From assembly GCA_008508345.1 (NCBI GenBank), contig QNGE01000270.1, positions 166,779-230,778 on the forward strand: a stretch of 64,000 nt of DNA. Direction: 5' to 3'. A program made the position numbers and the translations under genes. Below the pieces are notes generated by a model that ran no database searches, was not told the origin of the DNA, and saw nothing but the letters and a program-made list of their open reading frames with translations. The DNA is from Paragonimus westermani (taxonomy: Eukaryota > Platyhelminthes > Trematoda > Plagiorchiida > Troglotrematidae). Position 1 is the stretch's first letter; every line of letters begins with the position of its first letter. Positions 36,369-47,921 of this stretch are shown one piece after another.

Positions 36369-37434
36369 ACGCGAAAGGATGTTACAATCTGGACAATTTC
36401 AACGGATATACCATTACGGCGGCGATTCAACTGACTCACAGCCAAACTCCGCAGACGCAGTCGGCTTAGGCGTGGGTTCTATTGACGAATCTGGCAATCT
36501 TGCGCATGAGTTCCCTACAGCCTGTGGAGTTGGGCCCTTGTCTAGTGATTCCGGGATTTCCACAGACATGGTGCATCAGCAGCAACGTCATCAGCAACAA
36601 TCACATCAGCAACCGCCAGCACAAGATCGATTAACTTCTTTAGGGCTACTACAACAGACACAACTTATCAATGATATATTTCCTGTACCTCCAGCTGCAC
36701 ACCGATCATCACTGTCAATCAGTTCCGTCAATCTAAATCAGCCAGGAGCCTATGATGTAGATTACAGTACACGCTTTTCAGCTCTATCTAACAACCATAT
36801 TTACATGCCGCCGACGAGTAGTGCTAATCTGCGCAGCTCTATTGGTTTTGCCTATCCCTCAGACCTAATGGAGACTTACGCACTTGTGCAACAACAAGTC
36901 AGTGCCTCTGTGCCGGAAGCGACTATGTTAATGGATCATCAGTCGGTCGGTAAAACACTACCTGCTCCTCCAAGAATCACAGTGTCCGCGTCGGAACTGA
37001 ATCCTCTGATTAATACATCCTCAAATACTTTAAGCGCTAACTTAAATCACGCACTCAGCTCATCCGCATTCTATCCTCCGCAATATTTCTCTACACGATC
37101 AAGCGTTTCGGATCAGATTCCCACTATACTGGAAACGTTCCCTCGTGGTCACCTTGGTGGCACTACGGTGAGTGCAAGTTCGGGCACACACGCGCATAGT
37201 TGTTTTTATCCGACCGCGGGAAATGGTACGATATCAGAATCGTTACTGTTACCGGAGGAGGTTCTGTCCAACTATCTTGAACGGGAGAAAGGCTACGATG
37301 AAACAGATGGCGCCAACCCGAATCTCATCCGCCACTCGGTCAGTATTTTGCACTATGTTGCATTAGTTTATCTGATCCAACAAGGGCGATTTATTGCAGC
37401 CGGCTGTAACCTCATTTCCGCTGGTCCTGCTTAA
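36369..37434 (+). CDS. p53: p53/p63 homologue, last exon: Gln/Ser-rich C-terminal region
   Basis: The acceptor TTAATATTCTAG opens a 1066-nt exon whose first base completes Leu with the two bases from exon 9; it reads 354 residues to TAA at 37432-37434. It starts RERMLQSGQFQRIYHYGG. There is a DSGIST motif inside SSDSGISTD, matching the DSG-x-x-S/T phosphodegron recognised by beta-TrCP. A glutamine-rich block follows (HQQQRHQQQSHQQPP), resembling in character the Gln-rich stretch after the p63 tetramerisation domain. The rest is Ser/Thr/Pro-rich and looks disordered. I see no SAM domain as found in p63-alpha and p73-alpha. A GTCAGT at 37340 could be an alternative donor to a further exon that I could not find. 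Confidence 0.8.
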
Positions 37435-37789
37435 GAAACTGATAAGCGGGCGAGAAAGTAGTCCCTATAGCTTGCAAATCACTCAAATTTGTTTGTAGCT
37501 TTCGTTTTCATGTTGCTTGTTCGGCCAGCTGCGAGCGATTGTGAGTGGCATTTAGGTCATACAGACCAAATTCCAGACTACTTATCAGTAACCTATACAT
37601 CACACAACCACTCTGATGGATTCCGTGGTTTCAACTGAGAAGTTCTAATCACGGGGACGTCAGCTAGGGTTAACATTACAGTTACAGCGTCGCCTCTCGA
37701 AGAAATCGGACAATCTGTGCGTTGCTTGAAAACGGATGTGGCTGAGCGGTTCCTTATGACAATACAGTTATGCATGATTTGAGATCAGT

Positions 37790-37930
37790 CGCATAGTACT
37801 GATGAAAACATGACCGGAGTTCAAATCCCGCCCCGGACGAGGATATGCACTACCGTCGAGCTCTAATGAGAACGAGACTCAAACATAGTGCATCTTTTCG
37901 AAATGGGCTGGATGGAACTTCTGTTCGAAT
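37790..37930 (+). mobile_element. SINE family 1 copy, forward
   Basis: GACCGGAGTTCAAATCCCGC is a good B-box arm. It is followed by GAGGATATGCACTAC, GAGCTCTAATGAGAACGAG and CATCTTTTCGAAATGGGCTG, matching the complement of 42965-43130 nearly base for base. The tail is truncated or diverged. Confidence 0.7.
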
Positions 37931-39799
37931 GAAAAGCTTCTAAACAATCCTGCATGATATTCAAATCATAAATACGAATGGATTTATGTGCTGGGAGATA
38001 TGGTGGATTTCGATCTGTTGGATGAGCAGGAGTCCTGTTGCTGGAACCACTGTTTGTGTCGTTTCCAATAAGAGACGATTCCGGCGGGTTAAGCAGGGCA
38101 GCATATTGACAATACCATCTCCCAATTAGTTTTGACGAGATGTATTATCCAAATAACAAAGTTCTGCCTCATTACTGACTGTTTAGAGGTGTGATTCACA
38201 TAGAAGATTGTGGAGCTTGTGCCTTAAGTTGTTTATTAAAATCAGTTCGCAGAGCCATAGCAGCATAGTGGATTGTGGCCACATGAGCTCATATCGTTCT
38301 GTAGTCAAGGTCGTTTGCTTAGTCACGGATACGCTGTCACCAAATAGGACTTGCACATGTGCTTGTGAAAAGCAGTTAACATATGCGTAGGTTTATATGT
38401 ACCCAAGAGAAGACACGGTCATCTATGCCTATTAAGTCAGAGTGTACGAAGTAGCCAAAAAGAAGTACGTAAGAATCTGAACAATGTTCCGCATGCGTGT
38501 TTTCGTTTTAAAACTCATCTAGTTAGTGTTACGGTGCCCTTGTGGCGCAATCGGTTGTGGCAGTTAAGCATTAGTGTGAACCACTGATGTATTGCTCTCT
38601 GTGATGATGATGATGATGATGGCGATGAATCAGTGTTACATGAGACTTAAAAAACTGGGGCTTAGCAAGTACATACGTACTAATGCAAACTGTGAGATTA
38701 TTTCCCTACATCGTTTGCCTTTTTTGACTGTTGTTACCCAATGCTAAAGGCTATCTTTTTCCCTGATGAATTGAGTGTTTTCGATGTGCTAACTAGACTT
38801 TGTTGAAGCGCGTTTAATGCATGCCATTTTTTGAGTCTAATCCTGTCGCCAGTCAAACAGCATGCATTACCAATTACGCCAGATTACAAATGGGAAAATA
38901 TGGGCATCGACCCACACCGAAAATACTAAATATAATGGGCTTGACTGAAAAGTTTGTGCGCGATAACTTGGCTGTGTTCAATGGGAGGTTGGTTGCGCAG
39001 TGATCAATAGGATTGCCTCAGAAAAGTGTGAATGAAATGCAACTCTTGCCATTGTATGAAAACGCATTATTGAAAAGCCTATGTGAGTGCAAAAGTATTC
39101 GATAATAATGTTAAGGCTATATGAACTAAAGTCTCTGATCACTTATTATCAAGTATAAACCGTACAGGCTGCATGGAATTCAACCAGTTTGACCGTCGGG
39201 AAAAATCTGAGCAATGTCATAATATTCCGATGGTCCTAGGAATTTTGTCAAAAAGGTCAACACCAGTACACTGAAAACATGCCTCCTAATCTTCAAAAGT
39301 TGAGTGAAAATTTCATTTTCATGTAAAATAGAAGTCTCGATCGGTTAGCTCTCAGCTCAAGTTTACTCTCAGTCGAAACAATCGGAAAATGTCAACGATT
39401 TACAGGGGAAGAAAAACATAACAAGTGAATATTTGGCAGCAATGTTAAGAATGTTAATCGTGTAATTCTTACGCTTCCAGCAAGTTGAATGGAAAAGAAA
39501 TATATTATTTTCTTTGGAAGGGATTATCACGAATTGTTCAAATAATGCGAATGGAAGCTTCTAATTTGAGCGTTATACAAGATTATTTTGTGAAGTCATT
39601 TGAATAGTTACATAACATCGGTTTGTTGAAGTGTAAGTCATGAAGAGCAGTTTACTGAATGCTGTTTTATCATTCTCTTCGGACTTGCAGACAAAAGATT
39701 AGGGCTTAACAAGTATCTTACCATATCCAGATGATCCGGTTGAAACAAAGTTCACCGAGAGTTCAAACCATCGCATCAAATAGACCTGGTAGAATTCAG

Positions 39800-40078
39800 G
39801 CCGAAAATAACCCACGTTTGATCGCAGACTTCGCATTCAGATAGACTTGCCAGCCAGCCTCTTTTGAAAAGAAGTACAAGACTCGAGTTTCGCTCTCATT
39901 AGAACTCATCAGTAGAGTGTATCCTTGCCACGGCCGCGATTTCAACTCCGGCCATTCCATTATGAGGCAACCGTGTTGACCACTGCGTCGTTGACCTCAC
40001 GGATTGAAAGTCCATCGGAATGTGAAGGCTGAAATCAAATTGAAATTAATCAAACCTCCAACCGCTCACCAGACCTGC
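39800..40078 (-). mobile_element. SINE family 1 copy, reverse, with inverted tail at both ends
   Basis: On the minus strand: an inverted tail (40008-40078, reading TTTGATTAATTTCAATTTGA and then CCTTCACATTCCGATGGAC), a tRNA-like head (GCAGTGGTCAACACGG, CTCATAA, GGCCGGAGTTGAAATCGCGG), the body with GAGTTCTAATGAGAGCGAA, and a forward tail with GTCTATCTGAATGCGAAG. This is the third copy showing the fold-back layout. Confidence 0.7.
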
Positions 40079-40773
40079 TAAGGTTGCAGCAAGCGGAAAG
40101 TGAATCAGTGTTGTACGTCTCACTGTAGTTCACTATGGAAACTGCATGGGGTTTAAACTTCAATGTGCTGTGAATGCATCTTCTATAAGCATCTTCAACA
40201 CCTTTAAGTACACAGACAACACTGAATTATGAGCTTTATAGAATTATCTGATTACGGGACATTGGATATTGAATTTAAACAGACGTCCATCAATTCTTAA
40301 AGTGAGGTTATTCGGTTGTCAGCACAAATACCATTAGTGCAGCCGTGAATATCGGTGAGAAAACGAGTGACTTGAGAAAACTTCCACTCATACTGTTGTG
40401 GGTTCGAACCTGACTGCTTCGAATCAAGCTGTGCGGGGCAGTCATACTTTGGGTGATTTGGCAAGTCACATAGTTTTGCAAAAATGTTGAGCTCAAATCA
40501 GCTTCCTTGCGGTTGGAATTCATGACACTGATTTATTTTACACATTCGTTTGACTACCAGAAAAAAGAAAGCAGTCCATTTTGTTAACCGAATGAGGAAC
40601 ATGGATGACACACAATTAGATACGTGGTAAACAACAAGTGTTAGCCAGCTGCTTTGTGAATTAATAGTCATCTGCTACCAGCTACTCAATACTCCCTTGT
40701 ACAGCTTAAAACGGTGCGAAATGTGTATGTTTTCTCCACAACACTAGTTTATTCTGCTAACTTGCACACACTG

Positions 40774-41860
40774 ACTGCTCAGAAGTACTTAGATAAAGAG
40801 CAAAGGTTCTATGAGCACACAGGAAAGCTAGTCTCACGGCTATAAACCTGCTAACCTCCAATTAGGGAAGAGGGAATAAGAAACTGTACCCTCAAGAAAA
40901 GAACAATCCGACCGCCCAACGTTTAACTTTGGCTTAACTCCTGGTTACCTCGACACTTGAATAAGTGGCCAACGGTCGTGGTCCTTTTAAACCTGAAGGC
41001 CGCCTTTGATTCGACTGCTTGTGACGCATTCTGAACCACAGACTTGCGTGTCTGTTACGACTACTGTACATTTACTGTGTAACCAGAGAGGCAGAGTTCT
41101 GTCTGTCTCTGGTGCTCATCACTCCTAGCCGTATTCGCCAGTGATGTCTAGTCCGCCTTTTCCTGTTCAGATTTGCCATGGATAGCATCCAAAAATGTAC
41201 GCATGGTGAATCTGCTGAGCTCAGTGTTGAATTTCTTCCTGACACCAAGTTGACCGATATGGATTATGCAAATGATATGGTTACAAGGTGAATGACCAGG
41301 TTGACCTTTATGGAATGTCTTTCATATCCTCAAAGTGTAAAGTGATGCTTCATGATTGGGACGTTTTCACTTTCACATTCCCCATTACAGTCAGTCGGCT
41401 CAGGACTTGGATGACGTCATCTCATCAATGTGTGATACTATTGATAAGGTAACGGAGAGAATAGTGAAAACACACACTGTTTGTCGGTAGTATCACCTAT
41501 GGAGTTGTAGTGACAACCAGTTGCAATGGAACAGAAAGTACACGACGCTTGTGTACGTTCTGTTTTCCTCTATGGTTCGGAAACGCGACCTATCGGAGAT
41601 AAAGGTATAAACAGAATTGATGTGTTTGTCCACCGGTACCTCCTCTAACTAATCCATATTAAGTGGGATGATCACTTGAGGAACAGGGCCTTTAGATAGC
41701 TCGTACATCAGAACGCCCAAGTTACGTGACCAGTTGGTCGGCTAGTCAGGCTGCATAGTCTGAGTCGATTGGGTCACGTACTGTGCTTGTCGGCAAGTGT
41801 TCTCGTCGCCGGAAATTACCTACTGAGACAACGAGCAGTTGGGAAAAACCACGTGGTGGT
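40774..41860 (+). pseudogene. RTE-like LINE relic (reverse transcriptase to C-terminus)
   Basis: Broken frames give, in order: LLNLKAAFDST (RT motif A, usually LDLKGAFDSVDR), KLTDMDYANDMV (motif C, usually LTDLDYADDI, with the catalytic Asp pair changed to Asn-Asp) and VHDACVRSVFLYGSETRPIG, then the tail INRIDVFVHRYLL characteristic of RTE-type elements. Several stops and frame changes lie between. The first 150 bases are repeated at 53908-54058. Clearly inactive. Confidence 0.85.
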
Positions 41861-42902
41861 CAATCAATGATATATTTACAAGATACGAAGACGTTGACCA
41901 TTCTGTGGAGTGAAGTGGTTTGGTGTCTCTTACCCGGTTGATGACCTCGTGGTATATCAAACCGCTGGTTAGACAGCAACTCTCAATAGCTAATAGCATG
42001 TCTGTATCCGCTACGCCTCCAATGTTTCTATTTAACCCTACTTTAGGCACTCTTCTCTTTCTCACTAATCTTTTTTGAGGTACCCCAAGTCATTGTTGTG
42101 GTGAACTATGGATCGAAACATAGTACCTTTTGCTCAGAAGCTTAGTCGCTATGGCTGAATGAATAGCCGTGGTCGCAAGCATGTTTTTGATTTTTCTTTA
42201 AAAAAAATAATCTTTAACCGCCAAAACATTCGCAAAAACCTGGCGAGATGAGGTAATGTATATAGCAGGCTTGGAGAACTACACTGTTTCTCATACTGTT
42301 TTAGATTGCCTTAGGACAGAACCTTCGTTTCGATCAGTGTTGTTTAAAATCCCTATTGTAAAACCGCAGACGAGTAACTGGTTTGTACTACAAGTTACAT
42401 TCAATCAGAAACCTAGAGTTTTCGACAGTGAGGTCGTCGTTTACGATAAATCGATTTCAATTCAGCTAACAATTGATTGGTTGAGTGTTTTTTTATTAAA
42501 ATAGACAATTTATATATTGAACCTAAAACAGTTTAGCTTATGAAGTGGACACACTGGGGTGTTACTTTCTACGTCACAATTCCGGCACGACATCATATTG
42601 CTGTTTACAGGATGCCAGGCTGAAATTTGCCCTGTGCGTAACCTCACGTTTGCGGTCTTGTACACATCGCGTTGACGTTTGTCAGTTTTCGCTGCGCATG
42701 ACTAAGTCCACTGACATCTCACATGTATGGGGCTAACAGTCCTCATATGCACACGCAGACTGCTCCAAACGAGCGGGTAGAAAAAATCGGTCACGATCGG
42801 AAAGGTTTGCTTATCCGGACTGAATTCAGTTCTGGCCCAATGAAATTGTGGTAACATCCTGTAGCGTTTCGACCCGCTGTCAGAAGCGTGATTATTCCAA
42901 CT

Positions 42903-43130
42903 GAATCAGATACTGATGAGTGGTCTGGGATTTGGTTTATTTTCAAGTTGAACATCAGTCACGTTTGACCGTAGCCTTCGTATTCAGATAGACTTTCCAG
43001 TCAGCCTCTTTCGAAAAGAAGCACTAGACTCGAGTTTCGCTCTCATTAGAGCTCGTCAGTAGTGCATATCCTTGCCACGGCCGGGTTTTGAACTCCGGCC
43101 ATTCCAATCATGAGGCAACCACTTTCGCAT
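42903..43130 (-). mobile_element. SINE family 1 copy, reverse, the best-preserved body
   Basis: On the minus strand: CCTCATGATTGGAATGGCCG (head), GGAGTTCAAAACCCGG (B box), GCAAGGATATGCACTACTGA, GCGAAACTCGAGTCTAGTGC, TTCTTTTCGAAAGAGGCTGA, GTCTATCTGAATACGAAGG, then the tail GTTCAACTTGAAAATAAACC. Used here as the family reference. No inverted tail is visible on the head side, unlike the copies at 25234, 29105 and 39800. Confidence 0.8.
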
Positions 43131-45756
43131 CTGAGCAATGATCAGGTTACCCGATCGTCTCGAGAGGAGATACAGTAACTGTCCTGAATTTCTGGAAACC
43201 GTGAAATTCATAGCAGTGTAGTCAAACTGCATATCGTTTCCGATGGTTCGTCTGTATTCGTCTATTAGTGTTCCGATAGTGATGATTGGGGACAGAACTT
43301 CAGTAGTTTTAAGGTTCAGAACTCCAAGGTGTTTACCCTGTTTAGATGTGTTACCTAATTACGGAATCATGGTGAGTGAAATCTGTGCCCAGATTGTTCT
43401 GTCAACGTGGTCGAAGCTAAAGGACCCAGGCGCATTTGCGTTCCCACAGAATACTTCTGGTGGACTGTTTGCGGTTCCTTCCACAGAGAGGAGATGACCA
43501 GAGATCATGTGAGAAGGGTGAAATTCCGCCCACTGGCATCTACCAAATCTCAGCACTCATGAGAGCGGGGGAGCAACCTCACCTGGACCATACGTGTTGT
43601 TTAGCCCACTACAACGCATGATTAAGCATAAAAGACCGACAATAGTTTATCAAGAGAAATTTCTATCCCATCTGTTACTCACGAGGTGACCAGTGTCCCG
43701 TTTACCGAGCTAATCCGATGATATGGTGCTGGCAGACAACGGAAACAGTAGGTCACAAAACGGCTGTCAAACAAATGAATTGTCGGCTTGGTCACCCTTG
43801 TACACCGGTGACTGTATGAACAGGAACCGCAATGGATACCTTGACGACTGCCTATTCAAATCTTGGCCGCATGGTTTCCAAATAAGAAGTGAATTAACTA
43901 ATCTGAGAATGGACGATTGACTGTATTTCATCCACCCGAACATCAGACACCTAGAGTATACAAGAGTTCCGCGTTCTTAAACGCATTCCGGACCTAATAC
44001 AAACCAGTTTAAGCAACAGACCTTCGCCTCAGCGTTCACGTGTAATTACTACTGTATGTGCGTCTTTTAGTAGGATTTCACTGGAAGTTCACGGCTCTAT
44101 ATTTCAGTGTGACAACAAGTGTCCTCACACGAATCGTAACGCATATGTCTGTTAATCTACTAATCCAAGTTACCGGTCCTCAGGATTACTAAGTTCTTAC
44201 CGTATTTTCCTTTGGACGTTGTTGCCAATACGTGTCATTCGTATGAGATATAGACTTGCTCGAGCACTGTGTTTGCTGGCTCACAATACAAGTACCGTGA
44301 GGCCTAAGATTATCGTTCATATTATCCTGACGCTTCATCGAATGTTTTTTTAATAACTGCGAACTCCCTAGATTGCATAGCATTATTCATCATTATCAAC
44401 TTTTTGATTGATTTGTGCCGTCTTCGTCTTTTAGGTCCGCCACAGTCCATCCTACAATTCTTCCTCACCGCGCTCAACAAGTTCAACTTGTCGTGAAAAA
44501 TTGGTTGTACTGGACGTATGAACTAAGGTCGTGATCACACCTGATATGACAACCACTGACATCACCGGGACCAGTGTTAACCTCAGCACCACTTTCACTT
44601 GCTTGCCTTGTTGGTCACGTGATTTGTATAAACTAGCTTTCCAGACAAGCGCCGAACCGTAGACGGCACATCGGTGACCACGCAAGTTTTCATTCGCCCT
44701 TCCTTTCCATTGCGCCATTGCTTGAGGCTTTTTGTACGGTATAAATACACACCCAGTGGAACCGGTACTTTTTCGATGCATTTCCCAAGGAAACTCTTTT
44801 ATACTCAATATAGTTGCTTGATTTCTACAAAGTAAATCCTTCATATAAAAGTCCTTAGTTTTGTTCACAGTAGCTGTCAAGGTAACAAAAAGTGATATTC
44901 TGTAGACGGTTAGTTGATGCTTCCGCTCGAATCATATTGCGTGCGTACGAATGTGTTTGGTAATGCCATTCGGTCATAGAACTACCGACTGCTTCAGTCC
45001 GTTCGTCTCGAGAACTATCAAAGCCACGGAGGAGCGCTCAGAGGGCCTCAGTTACTCTGGTAGTAGAACCTTCCACTCAACTTCATTGACGTAATTCATC
45101 GATGTACAGCTGTCCGGTAGCAGGAGCTATAAGAGTAGCCGCAAAAGAGCACGAGAAATGTCAGCTTTACATTTTGACAGATTGTTCGGCTGAGAATATG
45201 CACAAAGACAAAGAGCCAGGATACAGTTTTTGGTCGTTTACAGGCCGCCAACACTAAACGGGGCGTAAAAACCCATGCAGTGAGAAACAACATGGTAAGG
45301 AAAACAGACTGAAAAATGGTGTATTATATGCATCAATACAAATGGGATTTAAAAAACTTCAATAGTAGTCTTTTGGGCTTCAACAAAAGTGCAATAACGA
45401 GCAAAAGTAACGGGGTGTCAGAGATCCAAGTACACCCCACAGCAAATTTATATGGCAACCCTATCTTTTACTACTACCATGTCATCAGGCCAAGCTGTTG
45501 CCTTTCGGAACGAATGGACAAATGCATTTATGTATCTTTCAGTTGAATTGTGTTTGAACGGCCTTTATATATGGAAAAAGTATGCTTAAAAATATGATAA
45601 ACACGCGCAACAAAATTATACGGGCACCCCCCTATTCTTACGATGTCATCTGGCCGTTGCGTCGATACAACTTTATGTAGCTAAGTAGGCGCTATCTGCT
45701 TCAGAAAATCAGTGCATGTCGTCATATGGCCGATAGTCTGGTCACCAAGTCACTTC

Positions 45757-46331
45757 ACAGGTTGTTACAGGAGAGAAAAGATTCGTTGCTTGCGCGTTCC
45801 CATCTCTGTGCTGGCCGGTAAGAACGTGCTGGACAGATTATAGGTTGTAAAGAAAAGGTGAACGGGACTAGACAAAAAGGTATACCCAATGAGGATGCGG
45901 GCTACGATTAGTTCAGCAACAAACACTGAAACAAACTGAGACAAAATTCAATCAGAGATGCTAGTATAACTGTTAGAAAACTTGCAGTACAGCTTGGCCC
46001 TCACGTATGTGCCGATTGAGTAACAGTTTGCTACTCTCAACCGGTTCAGCCGTGACCACCGAGTCGGGCAATGTGTTTCAATGTGGACAGGTCATGTCTG
46101 TGAAGCAGTTCTGTCTACACTCTGACTCAACTGAACCAGCACTCAGTTTCAGTGAGTGACCCCCTAACCGTTCACCCTTATTTAGTGAGAAGAGATGTGT
46201 TGATGAGTGGCAGGTGTGGTGTGTTTTGCAGGTAGGAATTAGTCCTCTCCTGAGGGGTTTGTATTTCGCTGAGCGTTGATATAATTCAGCCAGTTTTCCG
46301 GAGTATGTTTTCTCGAACACTCCACACTGGT
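45757..46331 (-). mobile_element. CR1-like LINE 3' end, inverted partner of 22749-23322
   Basis: The complement matches 22749-23322 across about 575 bases with only scattered differences. It encodes the same GERLGGHSLKL and LPDSVV tail, but TGG of the WNTLPD motif is TGA, giving a stop, and a few small indels are present (for example in the CHSSTHLF region). The match ends at TGTAACAACCT, as in the other copy. Confidence 0.85.
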
Positions 46332-46599
46332 CTATCAACATGCCCAGGACCATACGAGGTGACTAGTGAGCCACGCGCCGTTTTCTCTCAATTACATTCT
46401 TACCAAAGAGGTTGATATGATGGGCAATCTAAATATCACGGTTGCACTCGATCGTAATTATCAGAGGATAATTGTATTCGAATATCTGCACAGAAATATA
46501 CAACACATTCCTCAAAATACGGATCTAAAAGCCTTATTCTAGACAAATTCCGCAGGGATGAAGACAGCTTACCAGGTTGAATGATCTGGCTCCCTCGTC

Positions 46600-47710
46600 A
46601 CATTCGGTATACATGAACACCGGCAGTTCATCGTTGAGGATGTCGATGCCGTTGACATCCTTGTTCCAGTAAAGTATCCCAGGCCTAGCAGAAAGCGGAG
46701 ATGCTTACGGGGTAAAACCAAACGTTTGACTACGTTGAAACGGTCCGCCTGGAACAGATACCAACTAAAACAAAGTGAGCCTGTGTTCGAAAAGTGTGTC
46801 AGGTGAGCAATCTTGTCACATTCTTGCCCGAAAGCTGAAGGTGAATCTAACGTTTTTCTAGAGCGGAGTTGTAGCAAACACAAGGAGTAAGACTGGCAGT
46901 TCGCAGTCACAAACCTATGGGGCATTTACGAAACTATGCAGCGTCGGCCAACACTCTGGGTTTGCAGTACTTAATTGTGCACAGCCGCCAGTTACGAACG
47001 AATTTTGAGTACGTAGGCAGCAATTTACCTTAATTACCCCGGATTTCAGTGTTACAAGTTGGGATCAAGTTAGAGAATTTACCAACTCACAAATCATCCG
47101 GTCCAGGCTTGATATCCCTTGTCATCTTGAAAAGCTGTGCTACTGAATCAGAAAAAACGTTCACAGCATTCTTCAACCGCTCCTTTTCATTCCACTATCC
47201 ACCAAAGTCTGGAAACAGTTTGCAACCACCCCTATTTTCAACTGTGAGTGCAGACAGGATCCAGCAAACTATCGACCAATAGTTTTGTATTCAGTAGTCT
47301 CTAAAATAACGTAAAGCTTACCAGATAGCTCTCTCCGAACCAAGGTTGAAGACTTCCAACTCATCACCAAGTGGTGACATGGATTTCGTAGGTAATGTTC
47401 ATGTGTCACGAATCTGCTGATTGCTCTTGACTCTTCCAAAGCCTTTGAGAGGATTGATCACTTCATCCTGCTTCGGAAAATGAATGGTTATGGCCTAGAT
47501 GAGCGCTTACCGACATGGACAGAGCATCTGACTGAACGTAAGTTCAACATCAAGGTGATTGGGTAACTGAAAGACAGTCTCTTAGTCAACAACAGCGTCC
47601 GGCAAAGGTCACTATAAAGGTCACTGTTATTCATTCTTTTCGTTCTTGGATTACCAACAGGGTCAAGTCACTGATGTTACTCTACGCCACGAAGGAAGAT
47701 AGGGCAACCT
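46600..47710 (+). pseudogene. CR1-like LINE relic (pre-RT region and reverse transcriptase)
   Basis: Broken frames carry the RT landmarks in the right order: THKSSGPG (usually K-S-P-G-P-D), an FNRSFSFHYPPKSGN block, DPANYRPIVLYSVVSKIT (NYRPISL-type motif), LLIALDSSKAFERIDH (motif A), then TWTEHLTERKFNIKVIG, VRQRSL and LYATKED where the FADDT motif C should be. Upstream, 46690-46930 has a basic stretch resembling the region between endonuclease and RT. Many stops and frame shifts; not functional. Confidence 0.85.
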
Positions 47711-47841
47711 CAAAACTGTCTTAATCAATGGTCTGTAGAAAGAACTTGCCTTTCAGTGTCAACACCTGTGAAGTCAAGTATGCTCGCAATCAAAACTGTA
47801 CGGAATATTACCATAGTTGAGACTCAACTGTGAAAAGTCAG

Positions 47842-47921
47842 GGCTTCGGCTGGATTCGAACCAGCGACAGACACAGCATGCCTCAACGCGGCAAGCGCTC
47901 TACCAGCTGAGCTACGAAGCC
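47842..47921 (-). mobile_element. tRNA-like head of a SINE (family 2), reverse orientation
   Basis: The minus strand begins GGCTTCG and ends CGAAGCC, a perfect 7-bp acceptor stem. TAGCTCAGCTGGTAGAGCG is a consensus A box and D arm. GCTGGTTCGAATCCAGC is a perfect T arm with B box. The anticodon arm is imperfect (CTTGCC against GGCATG) and the loop would read GTT. The 80-nt length, the long variable region and the shared flank at 47940-48010 (also at 16605-16650) favour a young SINE head over a working tRNA gene. Confidence 0.75.

Larger units (their letters stand above)
37435..40773. other. Downstream region with SINE copies and no supported gene
   Basis: No AATAAA close behind the p53 stop that I would call its polyadenylation signal. 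A TGA/GAT microsatellite lies at 38602-38621. SINE copies are listed separately. Remaining frames are short and lack splice logic. Confidence 0.6.
41861..46599. other. Intergenic stretch with two repeat copies and no accepted gene
   Basis: Apart from the SINE at 42903-43130 and the LINE end at 45757-46331, I see only isolated frames. A possible exon ends ATCATG|GTGAGT at 43371, and a minus-strand frame at 44452-44880 has one weakly hydrophobic stretch; neither has a second splice site or a family match good enough to call. Confidence 0.55.

Noticed and set aside
43243..43377. Frame ending ATCATG|GTGAGT
   Set aside because: A good donor but no clear acceptor and no recognisable protein; a lone donor-like site is expected by chance.
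44452..44880. Minus-strand 142-codon frame with a hydrophobic stretch
   Set aside because: The hydrophobic stretch is weak, there is no family match, and no splice or promoter evidence; the 88-codon ATG version at 44452-44718 is possible but unsupported.
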